Part shown: positions 26,301 through 46,181 of the stretch, piece after piece
Layout of the letters: each line of letters begins with the position of its first letter
Numbering within the stretch: the first letter of the stretch is position 1
DNA from: Chrysomallon squamiferum
Taxonomy: Eukaryota > Mollusca > Gastropoda > Neomphalida > Peltospiridae
DNA: 64,000 nt
Direction of reading: 5' to 3'
Assembly: GCA_012295275.1 (NCBI GenBank)
Contig: CM022672.1
Location: 4,727,443 to 4,791,442 of the forward strand
The notes under the pieces: model-generated
The model's input: the letters and a program-made list of their open reading frames with translations, nothing else
The model's database searches: none
What the model was told of the DNA's origin: nothing
Translations under genes and position numbers: made by a program

Positions 26301-29300
26301 TTCAGACTGAAATTAAATGTTTGTTTTAATACAGTGTAACTTTTGTGCAATAAACACAAAAATAAGAATTCAAATTTTCCATTCGTGCAGTTTATATTTA
26401 GATAGGACCTCAAACTGAAATAAATTAAGCTTTCAAAAGTCAGTAAAAATAGGTCAAAACAGAATGGCAGATCAAATAGACATGTTTCTTTTGGGTACTT
26501 ATTAAAATATGTTACAAATACCTTTTTCATTTTCTTTTATATGCAATAAAACATGTGAACAGAATTCTGTGGATGCATAACAAGTTTCTTGGTTTCACAT
26601 CCAGCTGTGAAGTGATAACATCCATTCAAGATAAAAAAAACTGGCGTTTGTCTTCTGTATCATTTTTTAAAGAATATTTATAAGACTAAACCATTTTTAC
26701 ATTCGAGTATTCTTGAAAAAAATTCTTTCAGTTATAAATATATCCTTAAATTATTAGAAGTACACAAATTTCTCACGTGACTAAATTACAATATATTCTC
26801 ATTGTTACAAGTGACACTGAAAAAAAGTAACCAGGAAGCTCACAGGTTTGCAATGAAAGAGCTATACACTAAACATAAATAACCTGACTCAACATACCCA
26901 AAGAATAGAATGACACTGTTTAGGTAAGTAAACTGACCCAGAATATTTATCACATTTGGAAAAATACAATTACTTGAATTAAAAATAGATATCTGAGATG
27001 TACATGTCTTTCTTTTACATGTCTTGTGTAATTTTACAAAATATGACGCACATGCATGAGTGTATTAAGAGCATATGTGTGCATGCTATTCTATATACAG
27101 TAACAGTAATAAGAAAAACAAATTTCAAAAAATAAATCTCACTGCAATAGATTTGATATTATCATCATCATCATCTTTTTGATTATTGCTATAAACTATA
27201 TTAAAAACTATTTTAAAAAATGAACCAACAAATTTGCTAATTCTGTTTACCTGTTCCTTTTGTTCAACAATTTCCATAACTTGTTTTAAAGATAAAAACC
27301 AGACTGCTAAGATAAAACAATAAGCAAAACGTTTTATCTGCTGATTTTAACCCACATAATGAGATATCTGTCACAGTTTTGGCCGATATTTTGAAGTGTT
27401 TCACTGTTTAACAGCCAACATCAACAAACTTGTGTCCGTTGTATCACCATTTGACCAACTGAACAATGACAGACTTGTGTCAAAGGTTGAATCAGACACA
27501 AAACTGTCACAAATGACAAGACTAAGTTGATTTATTTATCACAATTAAGCATGAAACTTCTATTTTGTGATTACTGTTATATTTTGATATGCACATTCGT
27601 AAGTGAATGAATATTGTTTAGAAATACCCCACTGCAATTTATTTTTAACAGTTACTGAACTCCAAATGAAAATTTTAAATGTTAATTAATACAGGAGATG
27701 AACCAGTTGCAACTACAAAGTGACCTGTTTTTTTCAGCTAAAGAACTAATATATACACACACACATAAACACACACACACACATCTTTTTTAACTGTTTA
27801 GGAAAATGTAATTTGATGCATACACTGGAAGATGATTCCAAAACTGTTGTTTCCAGCTTACTATCCAAACAATACCTCTCCAACAACAAATGTAAATATA
27901 TTTATTTGTATGCTCAATAATTTTGACATTCTTAATTCCACATCACTTCTTTTTGTTACCTACAAGAAGTAAAAAGTTGTTAATGTGCTGGAATGTAAAG
28001 AAACAGCCCGAAGACAGCAAAATCTGATGATTATTCACATCATAACAGCAAAGATTTGTTGATAAGAAATTATTTAGACAATAAAATTACCTCATTTTTG
28101 CACTGGAATTTTTATCTTGTACATTTTAATGTTCGTTTGTTCTAGTTTTTATTTATTTATTATTTATTTATTATTTATTATTTATTATTTATTTACTTAT
28201 TTATTATTTATTATTATTTATGCCCCAGTCTAACCCAAATGTATCGATATTTTAACTCTTGCCCTTTTTCATTTCCAATCTCAGAATGTGTCTCTCATAA
28301 TTATTCATTATCTAACAACACATATGTATATGCATAAATAAGCAGATAATGTCTCCACATTCTCAAAAGCAAAAGAAGAAGAAGAAGAAGAAAAATAAAG
28401 ATTTATCTATACCATTTCTATTCTATACAGTTATGAAGATGAGGTTGCAGAAGATATAGAAAAGAAGATAGTTTCTAATCCCAAACACTCAAAAAAATAC
28501 TAATACTTTTTTTACAGACTTTATCTAAAATAAATCTTTAAATTACCGCTTTCTCTTCATGATGTATTTATGCATGATGTATTTTCACATGCATGACTAA
28601 ACATCAATATAATAAGTGTGTCATCGTTGGTATAAATTTCTAAATTTGTTTAAGATGACACATTACATGCCCATATAAAAAAAAAACATAAACTCCCCCC
28701 ACCAAAAAACAAGGTCAAATTGGAGAATATTCTGCAGCTAAATTAAAGATTAATATTTTAGAAAACTCTCATGGCCTGTCTGACAAACATAGCTTGCATT
28801 CTCAGTGGACATAAATCACATGTCAATTGTTGACCACTTCAAACACAATGGTTTTGTTTTGTAATGAAAAGGTCCCTTTATGGTCAAGGCAAAGTGAAAT
28901 TTAATACTGCACCAAGATATTGTTTATCTGATAATTTTAAACTTTGTGATATTCAATACTTAGCTTTGATAGATGAAGGAAATGGTGATGATCATTATAT
29001 ATATATATATAACTGAGATATTACAATTGTAAACGCATTATTTGTTAAATATATTAATAAAAACAATAATAATAATAATTTTCATTTAGCGAATTGGTGG
29101 TTCTTTGTTTTTGTTTGCATGTGTGCGTGATTTGAATTTATCAGGAATTTTAAAAAAAATTATTATTATTATTATTATTATTATTATTGCTTTCTTTCAT
29201 TTTAGACGTCTATGACTTAGATACTGCTTAGTTCATGCTACAAAACAATGCCACAAGCCATATTTTGACATGACATAATTACAGATTTTTAAAAATAAAA

Positions 29301-30181
29301 TATATTATATGCTGCTGTTTAAATCTATTTTAAATATATCTGCGATATTTTATGCTAACAGCATACATTATCTATAATAAAATTTTAAGAACAAAAATAT
29401 GTAGCTTTTAATCGAGAAGTGTTGCTTGCTATACTCACAAAAACAACATGAATGCTGGAATGGATCGTGTCATTGACAGTCACAACTTATTTTAACTTCC
29501 TGGTTTAAAAATCAATCACTTTCATTTTAATAACGATTCGTATTTAAACCATATCTATGAAACATACGGAAACATCTTCATTCATTGAAAGATATGTATT
29601 TCGTGACTTCCACTCCTCTTCCTAATTCAGAAATATAATATGTTCAAAAATATCTTTTGCTTTCAAACAAATCGCGACCTCTTATTAGTCAGCAAGTTCA
29701 ATTCGGTTATCTCCCTTATTTCATAAGTTGGCCGAATTTTCTAACAAACATAAAATAATTTTATTTGATCATCAGTATTTAAATATATTTATTAATATTA
29801 ACTGATTATTTAATTTTAAAATCAATGCATATAAAAAGAAGATTTTTGTCTAAAAAGCCTCAACAGGAAATAAATTAAAATAATAAAAGACCTAATAAAG
29901 AATTTAGTTAAGGGAATTTAAAATAGGTTGGCTGATTGTTATTTACACAGACTTACAATTTAATGAATGTTATTGCTTTTAATATCTTCAGATATACAGT
30001 AATTAAATATGATTTTTAAAAATGCAAATTAAGATATATATATTGTTATATATAATAATATTAACACGTACTCAAAGACAAATATTCTCGCAGGCACTCG
30101 TACAAAAAAGCTTAGTAAGCTAAAGGCAATTATTATTCATTAATTTTTGAAGGCGATTTGATTCTTTGAAAACACTGCATG

Positions 30182-30233
<52 letters not shown>

Positions 30234-30400
30234 TGTGTTAAGCTGAAGTGCCTTTTATATACTATATTTAATACTGTTAAATCAAGGTTAATTTTATTCA
30301 TCAATAATACTGATAATCTCTTTTGTGATCTAAAACATTTCAGCGTCTATTTTTGGTGTAATACGGTAATGAAACGACCGACCTTGCTTATAGTTATTGT
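21600..30400. other. Region between two divergent genes; probable long leader intron or intergenic DNA
   Basis: About 8.8 kb of AT-rich DNA with no supported coding region. Contents: a GT tract near 23034-23050, a CA tract near 23214-23232, AAT triplets at 23302-23341, a cluster of TGTAACAG-type words at 23740-23915, short CA tracts near 27755, a TTTA-rich stretch near 28150-28220, and AAT/ATT tracts near 29159-29189 and 30184-30230. The first coding exon of the PH/PDZ gene follows a TTTCAG acceptor-like sequence, so a 5' UTR exon of that gene probably lies somewhere here. A somewhat GC-richer zone near 29640-29740 is one candidate. Confidence 0.5.
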
Positions 30401-30419
30401 TTCCTTTCATACTATTGAA

Positions 30420-30491
30420 AGGTCTAAAACACACTTTATCCATTGCATGTGGTGGAAGTTGTTCGCATTAGAAGCTGGTCAAATTGCCATT
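30420..30491 (+). other. Probable 5' UTR exon of OAT
   Basis: A locally GC-richer stretch ends in a strong donor (CATT|GTAAGT, GT at 30492). The first coding OAT exon is preceded by a good acceptor (TTTTGACAG, AG at 31598-31599). A leader intron of about 1.1 kb is therefore likely, with transcription starting near or upstream of 30420. The 5' limit is a guess. Confidence 0.5.
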
Positions 30492-31140
30492 GTAAGTATT
30501 TTATCATTCAAACATTTCTTTGAAAAAAATAAAAATAAATAAACAAACAACATGTAATAGGTAAAACCAAAATATTTAGCATGTTTATTTATTAGTAAAT
30601 GATATTGTAAATTATTTACGTATAATAAACACATTGTTTGAACTATTTCCGATGGTTACATATCTTCGAATGTCACAGCTGTGATTCGCATTTTTAGATT
30701 TTTGTATTATATATCGTATGATGTTGTCGAACAGAATATGAACTTTGAATATTGCCTTTGAGGCTTAATTATTGTGATTATTACTAGACTATACAGCGTT
30801 TAAGTTTCATCATCATGATCATGTATAAACTTGTTAATATTTACAATAGTTACACAACTGACAATGCAAACATTTATGTAATACCTAAATATAATTTAAT
30901 CAGCATTAACCTGTCATCAAAAGTTAATTATGACAATTTTGTACAACAGTCAAAAGTAACCTGAACTGTTAGAATAATAAATAGTTTGTTACACCATGAC
31001 ACGATGTTGCATTTGCAGATCTATATTTATTTACATTGCAAATAAAAATTATGTTCTTGCATTAGCGTTAGTGCACCTCAGTTACTTGTAAACACCGCTG
31101 AAATATTTTTAACATACAACAAACAATACATTTAAAATGT

Positions 31141-31145
<5 letters not shown>

Positions 31146-31238
<93 letters not shown>

Positions 31239-31262
31239 GTCTGTCTGTCTGTCTGTCTCTGT
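31146..31262. repeat. (TC)n then (TCTG)n microsatellite
   Basis: About 88 bases of TC followed by about six TCTG units, inside the presumed OAT leader intron. It generates spurious Ser-Leu and Arg-Glu frames. Confidence 0.95.
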
Positions 31263-31538
31263 TTCTCCTGCTTCTCCTTTACTGAGGGAGGAAGAACTTC
31301 ATACTGCCAGTGTAAATTATTAGTGTTTTGCAGATGAATGAACGAACACATACAATAATTTTAATTTAAATGGATTTTCACAACATGCAAATATGTTAAC
31401 TATGCTTACTAATATGTACAGATAACCTCCTCAGACATACACATACATGCATTTCAAATTTACTCAGTTTAGCATGTGCAAATTATTAAATTGTTTTAGA
31501 TCTTATGAATTATTCTATACACAAATAGTAATTATAAC

Positions 31539-31578
<40 letters not shown>

Positions 31579-31626
31579 ATGTAAAATTTATTTTGACAGA
31601 TTAACTAAATAAAATAACAAATCAAG

Positions 31627-37369
<5,743 letters not shown>

Positions 37370-40229
37370 AAGTAATATCCGACTTGCACGAATCTCCACG
37401 ATTTTCTAACTTTATTGAAATTTAGACACGCATTTGTCTCAAGAAGCATTTATTGGTATATTTAATGATTTTTTTTTTTGTGGACTTTTTGACTTTTACG
37501 AGTGTTATTTTCTTTACTTTTTGCATTGAAGTTCTTTCTTGCCTTTTAATGAATACTCTGACGATGAAATTGAATTAACACTTGAAAATGTATTTTTATT
37601 GCTTTTGTTTAGTGAATATTTTGGAGATATTTTTAAGGTGTTTTTTTTTTTTTCAGATTATACTTTTTATTATTACAAATCATTAAATCAAAAAATGTTT
37701 TTAATTTTTTAATATAAAGATTGAAGAAAATATATATGCATACATTTTTCTATTTCTTACATATGTCAGTAGACTGAAAATAATTGTTAATCTAGTGGTA
37801 AATTTTTAAGGGTTGACATTTAATATACCCTAGGTATTTGGTGCAAGTATACATTTCTTTAAGCTTTAGTATTTTATGGACATAGACATACTTTAGTTCT
37901 ATATATATATATATATATGTAAATGGTTATAAAAATATTAATGATAATTTATGATTTATTAACTCTTTTTTAATTTGTGAAGGATAAAATATATTTTAAT
38001 TGTGATATTTGTCTGATTTTTTGGTGCTTGCAAAATTTGATTTTTAAAATGTCATCGGCTTGGAATCCACTGAGTGTTTTATGTGTCACTATTAAAAGTT
38101 CTAAATATAGAAATGTAAAAATAAAAAAAATAAATAATAGATTCTACATATACCAATAGGTAGAACAAACATACTAACCTTAATGGATAAATCATTCCAA
38201 TGTGCCAGGTAACCCAGTATTGCATGGTTAAGATTAAATTTATCTCCCTTTATACTTTAATCTAATAATGACATTTTCTCGTGATACACAAATGCACAAA
38301 CCGTTAAGTAAAATTGATTTTGTTTTACATGCATATATTGCATTATCAAAGTAACTACCGAACAGTTTAATTAGTTCATAATATTATTAAATCAAAACAA
38401 ATATAATCATGAATTGATATTAATTAGCCTATAATAATAATAAAAATAACATTATTGTAAAATTTAATAATGAAAAAATGTTTTCCGTTACAGCTAAAAA
38501 TATATTTTATATGAGATATATATAGTAAAATATTATGAACTTTATCTTGTGATAAATGCACATCTTATTTTTTTATCAAATAATATAGGGAAAAATTATA
38601 TTAAAATTAGATACATATTTTATTTATCATCCTTTACTTTTATTTTCAATTTTTTAAGTATATTAAACAGCAGGACATTTTGTATATTATGTTCCAAATG
38701 AACGTTTAATTTTTATTTATTTTGAACTGAACTAGTATTAGACAAAAATATTTTACACCTGTCCTTTATGTAGAATAATTTTTAAGTCTAAAATATTTTA
38801 CTTTGTAATTAGTATGTTCTGGTGCTATGTTAAATTATTTACCCAGTGCTTCAATTTAACTCAAATTTAATAATAATAATAATAATAATAATAAAATAAA
38901 TGAACTGTGTTTAACATGAAATATTTATGTATTTTTCTCTGTGATACTAAAAGCAGGGTATAATAATATAATTATCCAGAAATCATTACTTTGTTATTAA
39001 TTCAAGTTTTATTTTTATTTTACGTTAAACAAAATGGCTAATTTTCAACTGTGATGACTTAACTTTGTGCTACATGTCCAGAGAGGGATAATTTTTAAAT
39101 ATGTACATTTTATACATCAAAACTAAAAGATGGTAGAAATATTATTTAAAAAAAAAAAAAAAATTACAAATTGTAAAAAAAAAAAAATGTGTAACTGTTT
39201 CTAAATGGCAAATCTCTTCTTTTTTTTAACATACATGATATCTGATTGCTTGCATATTGTAAAGGTTAATACTTTCTTATTCACAAGTATTCAGAATGTT
39301 TAGTATTTGCTTTGTTTTTCTGTCCTATAATTATTAACAATTGCCTTGCGCTTTCTTAATATCTTTAATTACTTTATTTGTCTTTGGATGTTTGATTTTT
39401 AATTTAGAATAATTTGGTGCTTAGCAAATCTTTGCTTTGTTCTTAATACTCATTTCTGCCTTATTTTTTTTTTCCCTTTACTGTTTTTTCTTTATTTTTA
39501 TTATTACTATGATTATTATTATTATTATTATTATTATTATTTTCATTTATTCTTGTGATGTTTTGACCAATTTTAAATCACTGTTACCTCATTATTTTGA
39601 AGCATTTTGCTGACTCTGAGAATCTCTTCAAAGATATTTGATTCAACATTGTTTTCTACATACTGATATTTTTACTCAGATATTTACATGTATGCATTAT
39701 TAAAATACATTGTAGCATATATATGTACTACTTTACAGCTATTTCACACACACACACATTTATATATATATATATATATTCTTTTTTCTTTTTAATTAAA
39801 ATTCTAAGTTTTACAGTTTAATTTCATAACAAGTATTAAAAATAAATCTAGTGCTAATAAACACAAGCACTGCAAGCTTGTTATAAACATTTACTATGGA
39901 AATAATATAACAGTCTTTGTAACCTATGGCAACATTTGTAACAAACCTTGGCAGATACCGGATTATTGCTACCACCACCACTACTATTGCTATGGCTACT
40001 AGCATTGTTGTTGTTGTTGTTGTTGTTGTTATTTTTATTATTATTATTATTATCATCATTATTATCATTATTATTGATGTCGTTTCTGTTAAATATTCCA
40101 ATTTTTAAAAATATTTTCCAATATGGCTCTAAGGGACATCTATTTTGTCATGTTTGCTTTACACGCATGTGAGCTTTATTTTGAATTCTGCAAAGCCTGC
40201 TACCTTTTGATGATGATCATGATGATTGG

Positions 40230-40267
<38 letters not shown>

Positions 40268-40751
40268 ATTAACTGCTAGTTTTGTGCCAGTATTTTGCTT
40301 TTTCCAATTGCACTCTGAATAATGTATTATTTTTAAATGCTACAGTATTTCTGCATTATTTTTATAAAAGTCCATTGTTATATTTACAGAATTTCATTTT
40401 TCAGACTGAAAATTTTAATATAATCAGAATATTTATACATATATATATATATTTTTTAAATTACATACTACTGCTGTATGTTTACTGTAGGTATTAGCAC
40501 TATACTTACAATTACCACATATCATCAATATCTTTGTAATATTATGTTATTCTTAATATTGCTTAAAATTAAATGAATATTTTTATTCTGCAGCATGTAT
40601 TAATAATATAATATTTATTACAACAACTACTATTATGGTAATGATGATGTTGATCAGATGATGATGATTATTATTATTATTATTATTATTATTTATTCTA
40701 ACTACTGCTTTTTTATTTAACAGTTATGATATTGATTAAGTAATGATGATG

Positions 40752-40786
<35 letters not shown>

Positions 40787-40993
40787 GCATATCACCAGCA
40801 TTTCTGTTATATACGCAATAATGTGATTTCCATTTTATGTTTTTGGCTTTTGAATAAGATGATGTTTAAAATTCAAATAGTGAAATGTGAATTTCAATAA
40901 AATTAGAAAATACTACCGAATTGTGTTATTACTCACTATGAACATGAAAAACAAATTAATAATTAAAAAAGAAAACAGAGGGTGTAAATTCCC

Positions 40994-41037
<44 letters not shown>

Positions 41038-41090
41038 TCATCAATAAATGCCTAACCTAGAACATTGATCAAAAGAAACAGATGCTGAAA
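37370..41090. other. OAT 3' flank, AT-rich
   Basis: The OAT 3' UTR starts here. AATAAA words occur at several places, for example at 38120-38125, but the real cleavage site cannot be chosen. Further content is microsatellite: (TA)n near 37900 and 39760, AAT at 38869-38893, ATT at 39514-39540, GTT/ATT near 40006-40070, a 34-base T run at 40230-40263, and ATT tracts at 40669-40693 and 40756-40785. Confidence 0.6.
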
Positions 41091-41099
41091 TGGAAATAA

Positions 41100-41475
41100 G
41101 CATGTATATTCCTTAATGTGGTGAGGAGACTTGTATATCTCAGTGACCCAAGAGCTATGCCAGTAGGAGCTTTGGGTTTTATTAGGGATACCCATGTTTG
41201 GCTGGTCAGTGGGTAGATAGTTGCAGACTAAGGGTGAGGTAACCTAACAAACCACGAGTGCTGAAATTTTGGGCCACACGGTGCACCCTAACAGAATTGT
41301 GATACTAAGCATCAACAGCTGTTATGACGACATTTCTAGACAATAATGACGTAATAAGTACGCGCCCTGTTGTGATGGATCACCAGAAGAAGTGATCTAC
41401 AGAGAACAGTATTGTTCATAGTTGCTACTAGCCTTGAAACGTCAACAAAACTAACGAGAAGAAGAAGAAAAATTA
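41100..41475 (+). mobile_element. Probable 3' tail of a retroelement
   Basis: A 375-base block of higher complexity and GC content than its surroundings lies between AT-rich sequence and ends in a GAAGAAGAAG-type tail. Short terminal simple repeats of this kind are typical of non-LTR retrotransposons and SINEs. No reverse transcriptase frame and no clear A/B box are present, so the family is unknown. Confidence 0.35.
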
Positions 41476-41997
41476 ATAAAATAAAAAATATTTTTTTTTT
41501 CAAAACGTAGACATAATTTGTTCACTGAACATGAGATTTACCTTTTGTTGGGTTATTTCAAAACAATCACATCCAAAAGTTAATTACTAAACATAATAAT
41601 CGTAACTAAAATACCATTTATCTTTATTAATAGCGTCAGTAACCTACCAGAGTGTAACAATAATTAATTTTTAATTACAGCAGTATTCCTAGTACAGTAT
41701 AATCAGTAAGCAAGCAATTATTTTAACAAAAGCAAAAAACAAGAATCATTGTCCGATATAAACTGGATCATGTCAGTTTTAATGTTAAACGTTCGTTGCA
41801 CAAAATTAATAAAATAAAAACCATACTAAAAATAAATAAAATTAAAAAAAGAATATGTATTTAGGCAATTTTCTCAAACGAACAAATAGCAAATTAAATA
41901 TAAATAATATTTCTAGATGTAAATATATATATATTTATTTATTTATTAAATACTGGGGTGTTACCGTTTTTTATGGGTTTTTTTTATTATTATTTAT

Positions 41998-42049
<52 letters not shown>

Positions 42050-42109
42050 TCTAGATTTAAACTAAATTGTAAACTATCGAAGACCGGGTTAGCAATATTA
42101 TTATAATGA

Positions 42110-42600
42110 TAACATTTAGTTCGAGGCCGTTCGTTTTCCCTCCACTGTTACTTAGGAGGGCAACCACCGTATTTATCCTGGAGGGTACGTTTTAATTAAG
42201 ACTTCGTCTTGTTAGACCACACTGGCAAGTGTGTGCTTCAAAACAATGCTAATCATGAAAAACAATATATGGTAACAACGCACGGAAACTCCACACAACA
42301 CAACAAACCAGTTATGCTATCAGGAAAATTATTTTCCTAAACCGGAAATCAATCACAAACGACGCGGCAGCATTTTTTTCTTTTCGCTCCAATTTACTCG
42401 AAGCGCGTGCGGGATTCTTCCCACCAGGTGAATGCACGCGAAGAGCTCGTGGCCGAAAAAAATGATTGTCGTCTGATTTCCGTGGTGATGCGCTTTCCGA
42501 CTTTTTATATGGCACGCTTTAAGACATAATAAATTTCATAATTATTCCTGTGTGGGAGTTTTACAATATTTTCTGGTTTAATTTGCGGCCGCAGTGTTTT
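42110..42600. other. GC-richer island with a TATA-type word
   Basis: Complex sequence stands out between AT-rich flanks. On the minus strand CATATAAAAAG at about 42509-42499 opens a stretch with a 67-codon frame (42515-42312), which has no recognisable features. The island could be a promoter, an enhancer or an old insertion. A NotI-type GCGGCCGC word lies near 42584. Confidence 0.3.
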
Positions 42601-43457
42601 CGATTTGATGAAAATTATATGGTTTCAATTCTGTTTTGACCAAAAAATTATAGTGCAAAGATTTTCTGGGTGTACGAAGTAGCTATAAGCAATAAATTAT
42701 TGAAACTTCTATGTGTTATTTTAATGTTTTTTCTTTGTGTTCTGCGTTAACTTTGACTATAAATGATGAAAAGCAAATTAAGTAGATTTGTCACGCAAAT
42801 ATTTGTTATTCTAGAAACAAACTCATAAATCTGTGAAATTTGTCTTGTTAATTATTATATTCTGAAATCATATACTATCATAAAACAGGCTTATTTATTA
42901 TTAGTTACATACGACTGTTACTACTACTACTACTACTACTACTATTATTATTGTTGTTGTTGTGTTTGTGAGTATGCATCTGTGTATATATGTATGGGAA
43001 ATTAATTCAATATAAATACATTTGTTAACCATACATGCATATGTATGACTGTAAAAATATTTATGTTTGTATGCATCTTTAACGTTTTCTATAAATTTTA
43101 GGTTTCATTATGTATTTGTAAAAAAAAATATTTTGAATTTATTTGTGTTCGTTGGTATTTTTTGTTTTTATTTTAATTTTTTAGTTACTATTCTGTATTA
43201 TTTATTTATTTACATCTATTTGTTTTACAGTCTGTATGTACGTTAATGACGTTAATTTCTTCTCTTTTTTTTTTTCTTTTTTCTTTTTCTCTCAATGTTT
43301 TGTTTTGGTTTTTAAATTTATTTTATTTTACTTTACAACATTGTTTAACTTTTGCAAGATTACAAATAATTTTGTTCTACCTTTTGATTTCTTCCCACAG
43401 TTTCAAGAGAAAATATTTATAGTGATTATAGTAATAGTAATCCTATAAAAACTCTAG

Positions 43458-43469
<12 letters not shown>

Positions 43470-43502
<33 letters not shown>

Positions 43503-43640
43503 AGCTATCTGCATATCACAGTGTTTCATTTACATTATTTGTTTTATTTTATTATTTTTAATTAATGTTGTTATTATTATTATTATTATTACAGCTATCT
43601 GCATATCACAGTGTTTCATTTACATTATTTATTTTATTTT
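43470..43640. repeat. Two-copy tandem duplication of about 110 bases
   Basis: The block ATTACAGCTATCTGCATATC, with its following CACAGTGTTTCATTTACATT, occurs at about 43498 and again at about 43590. ATT and TTTTA microsatellite sequence separates and follows the copies. Confidence 0.85.
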
Positions 43641-43682
43641 ATTTTATTATATTATTTTTAATTTATGTTATTATTATTATGT

Positions 43683-43713
<31 letters not shown>

Positions 43714-43749
43714 TTTTTAAAACTTTTTTTTTTTTTTTTATTTAATTTT

Positions 43750-43794
<45 letters not shown>

Positions 43795-43859
43795 TTTTTG
43801 AACTGATCTTCGCCTTTCTCTTTTCGTTCTTTATTTATTTGTTTTCACTACATTTACTT

Positions 43860-44290
43860 GCAGCACATGATTCCTCTTTATACATTTCAGTTTAATTATG
43901 GCAGGCGCACGCTTTACGTTTCATCGAAACTGACACAAGCAGCCGACGTGCTCAAGTACTGTGTGTTTTCTCTTACATATTTCACGCGCCAAACCGGGGG
44001 CACCTATGTCATTGTCATCTTTACAGTTATTCCAGTAACACGGTTATTTTTCGAAACAGCTGATGCGGGTATGTTAAAGTACTACTGAAGTGAACTTGAA
44101 ATAAAACTGTGGAATTATACAGGCTTACAAGAACGTGCGATCTAAATGAACTGTTAGCGTGTCTGCATCGGACGATGCAAGTTCGCGTCGTTTTATGGGG
44201 TGAAGTACCTATCAATGATAGGGGGCGTTGTGCCTAACAACTCCAAAATGCTTGCGCCACCCTGAAGGCACCGGCAATGTTATTGTATTA
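43860..44290. other. Complex GC-richer island
   Basis: About 400 bases with near-random composition inside AT-rich microsatellite DNA. Plus-strand frame 43858-44088 and minus-strand frame 44027-44215 are open but carry no motif. Candidate conserved non-coding element or decayed insertion. Confidence 0.25.
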
Positions 44291-45369
44291 GAATGAGTAT
44301 TTGTTATATTTATTATTATTATTATTATCAACATCATCATTATCATCATCATCATTATCATTGTTGTTGTTGTTGTTTCCTTGTTTAAAGCTCTCTCTCC
44401 TTGTTTCGGTGTTTATCTGTAGTTACGCTCTTTGAATACTTATTTATTGTAATAGAAATAATTGTTTAGCGAAAACTTCTATGTGCGTTTTAATCCTTTG
44501 TTGTATTTGTTTTAAATATATATGAGAAGTTGTGATTATCTTAAACAGTCTAATTCTAAAATTTAATAATGATGTTAGAAACATATTCATTAATTATCAT
44601 GTTTAAAAGCTTTATTTTTGCTTATATTAATCTTTTGTTCATTAGCATATCGATAAAGAGCATTCGCATATAATTTAAAAGTCCCTGCGTACATACATAC
44701 GAAAATATATTGATACATGTGTATCTAAATAAATAAATAATTAAATAAAGAAATAAATATACATACACTTAATGTTTATTTGCTGGTTTAGGTCTTAAAA
44801 TAACATTTTTGAAACGATTTTCTTTTGAAAAATAAATGGTTGTAAAATTGTTAGTTTAGAAATAAAACTGCTTTAATAAACAAATATTTAACAACACACA
44901 CTTACGCATTAATTAAATACTTGTTTAACGCATATCTGCATATTTCAAATGTTGCCTTTTCTACTACTACCCTGTAACCACGATCATCATTTTTTAAAAT
45001 GATTAATGAAAAGAAGAAAAAAAATGATAATAATAACGATGATGATTATTATGATAATAAGAGAAATGATAATAATCATGATAATTATGATAATTTCGAA
45101 AAAAAAAAAATATATATATATATATATATAGAGAGAGTTTTCATTAATTATTATAAAAATAATATAAATAAAAATAGCAAATAAATGCTAAGGCATCATA
45201 AATACTGTAGATAACTAACACATCACAGTATATTACAAGCATGAAAATAAAAAACATATTTTTACATAATAAATATAAAGAAATATAAGTTTTAAAATAA
45301 ATGAATAAATAAACAAAATGTTTAAGAGAACAAATAAACATTAACTAATTGTTACTTGGTTAATAATAT

Positions 45370-45690
45370 GTACTGTACATACGTGCATCCGACTCAAACG
45401 CTTTCTGACAGTAACCACAGATTCGCCAAATTGTCAGTTTCGTAGAGCTGCAAATTTCTCGTCAAAACCTGCGGCTACAATTTGAAGGAATTCTGAAACC
45501 GTATACGGAATTACTAGTCTGTTAAAAAGAACCATTCAATATTTGAGATCGATCCCCAGTGCCGGTGGGGAAGTGTGTAATCAATGGGTGATAGATCAAG
45601 TAACATTTGACAATGAATCCCTATGGTAACCGCCCTATAGACGCAGAAGAATTGACTGTTTCACATGACGTCACGATATATAGTTAACTT
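45370..45690. other. Complex island with a full CRE palindrome
   Basis: About 300 bases of higher complexity. It contains GATCGATCCCCAGTGCCGG near 45548, which loosely resembles a tRNA T-arm (B-box-like), and TGACGTCA at 45666-45673. It may be a tRNA-derived SINE remnant or a regulatory element. Confidence 0.25.
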
Positions 45691-45941
45691 TAACAAGTTA
45701 AGTGCCTATTGCTATTTTATTTTCATTTTTTGTTTCTCCCTTTTTAATGAAGCTGTTGCTGCTGATATTGCTACTGATACTGCTGCTGCTGCTACTATTA
45801 CTACTACTACTACTGCTTCTGCTGCTACAGCTGCTGCTGTTATTACCACAACAAACACATCCATTTTTAAGAACAAAAAGAAAGTCCAGAAATATTTAAA
45901 ATATTAAATTGGAAATATTAGAGCCGGTGATTAAACTATAT

Positions 45942-45972
<31 letters not shown>

Positions 45973-46181
45973 TATTTTATTCATATTCATTCATTCATTC
46001 ATTCAGTTAGTTAGTTAGTTATATTTACTTTATATTAAACTATTTTCATTTTATTTTATTTTGTCAGTCATATCAAATTAAAAGAAAAGAATAGGTCGAA
46101 TTTTAAGTAATATATATATATATTTAATAAAATAAATAAATAAACTAACAAATACACCGAGAAACACATAAGAAAAATCAT

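Noticed and set aside
45548-45575. tRNA gene
   Set aside because: Only a T-arm-like word is present; no acceptor stem, D-arm or anticodon arm could be folded around it.
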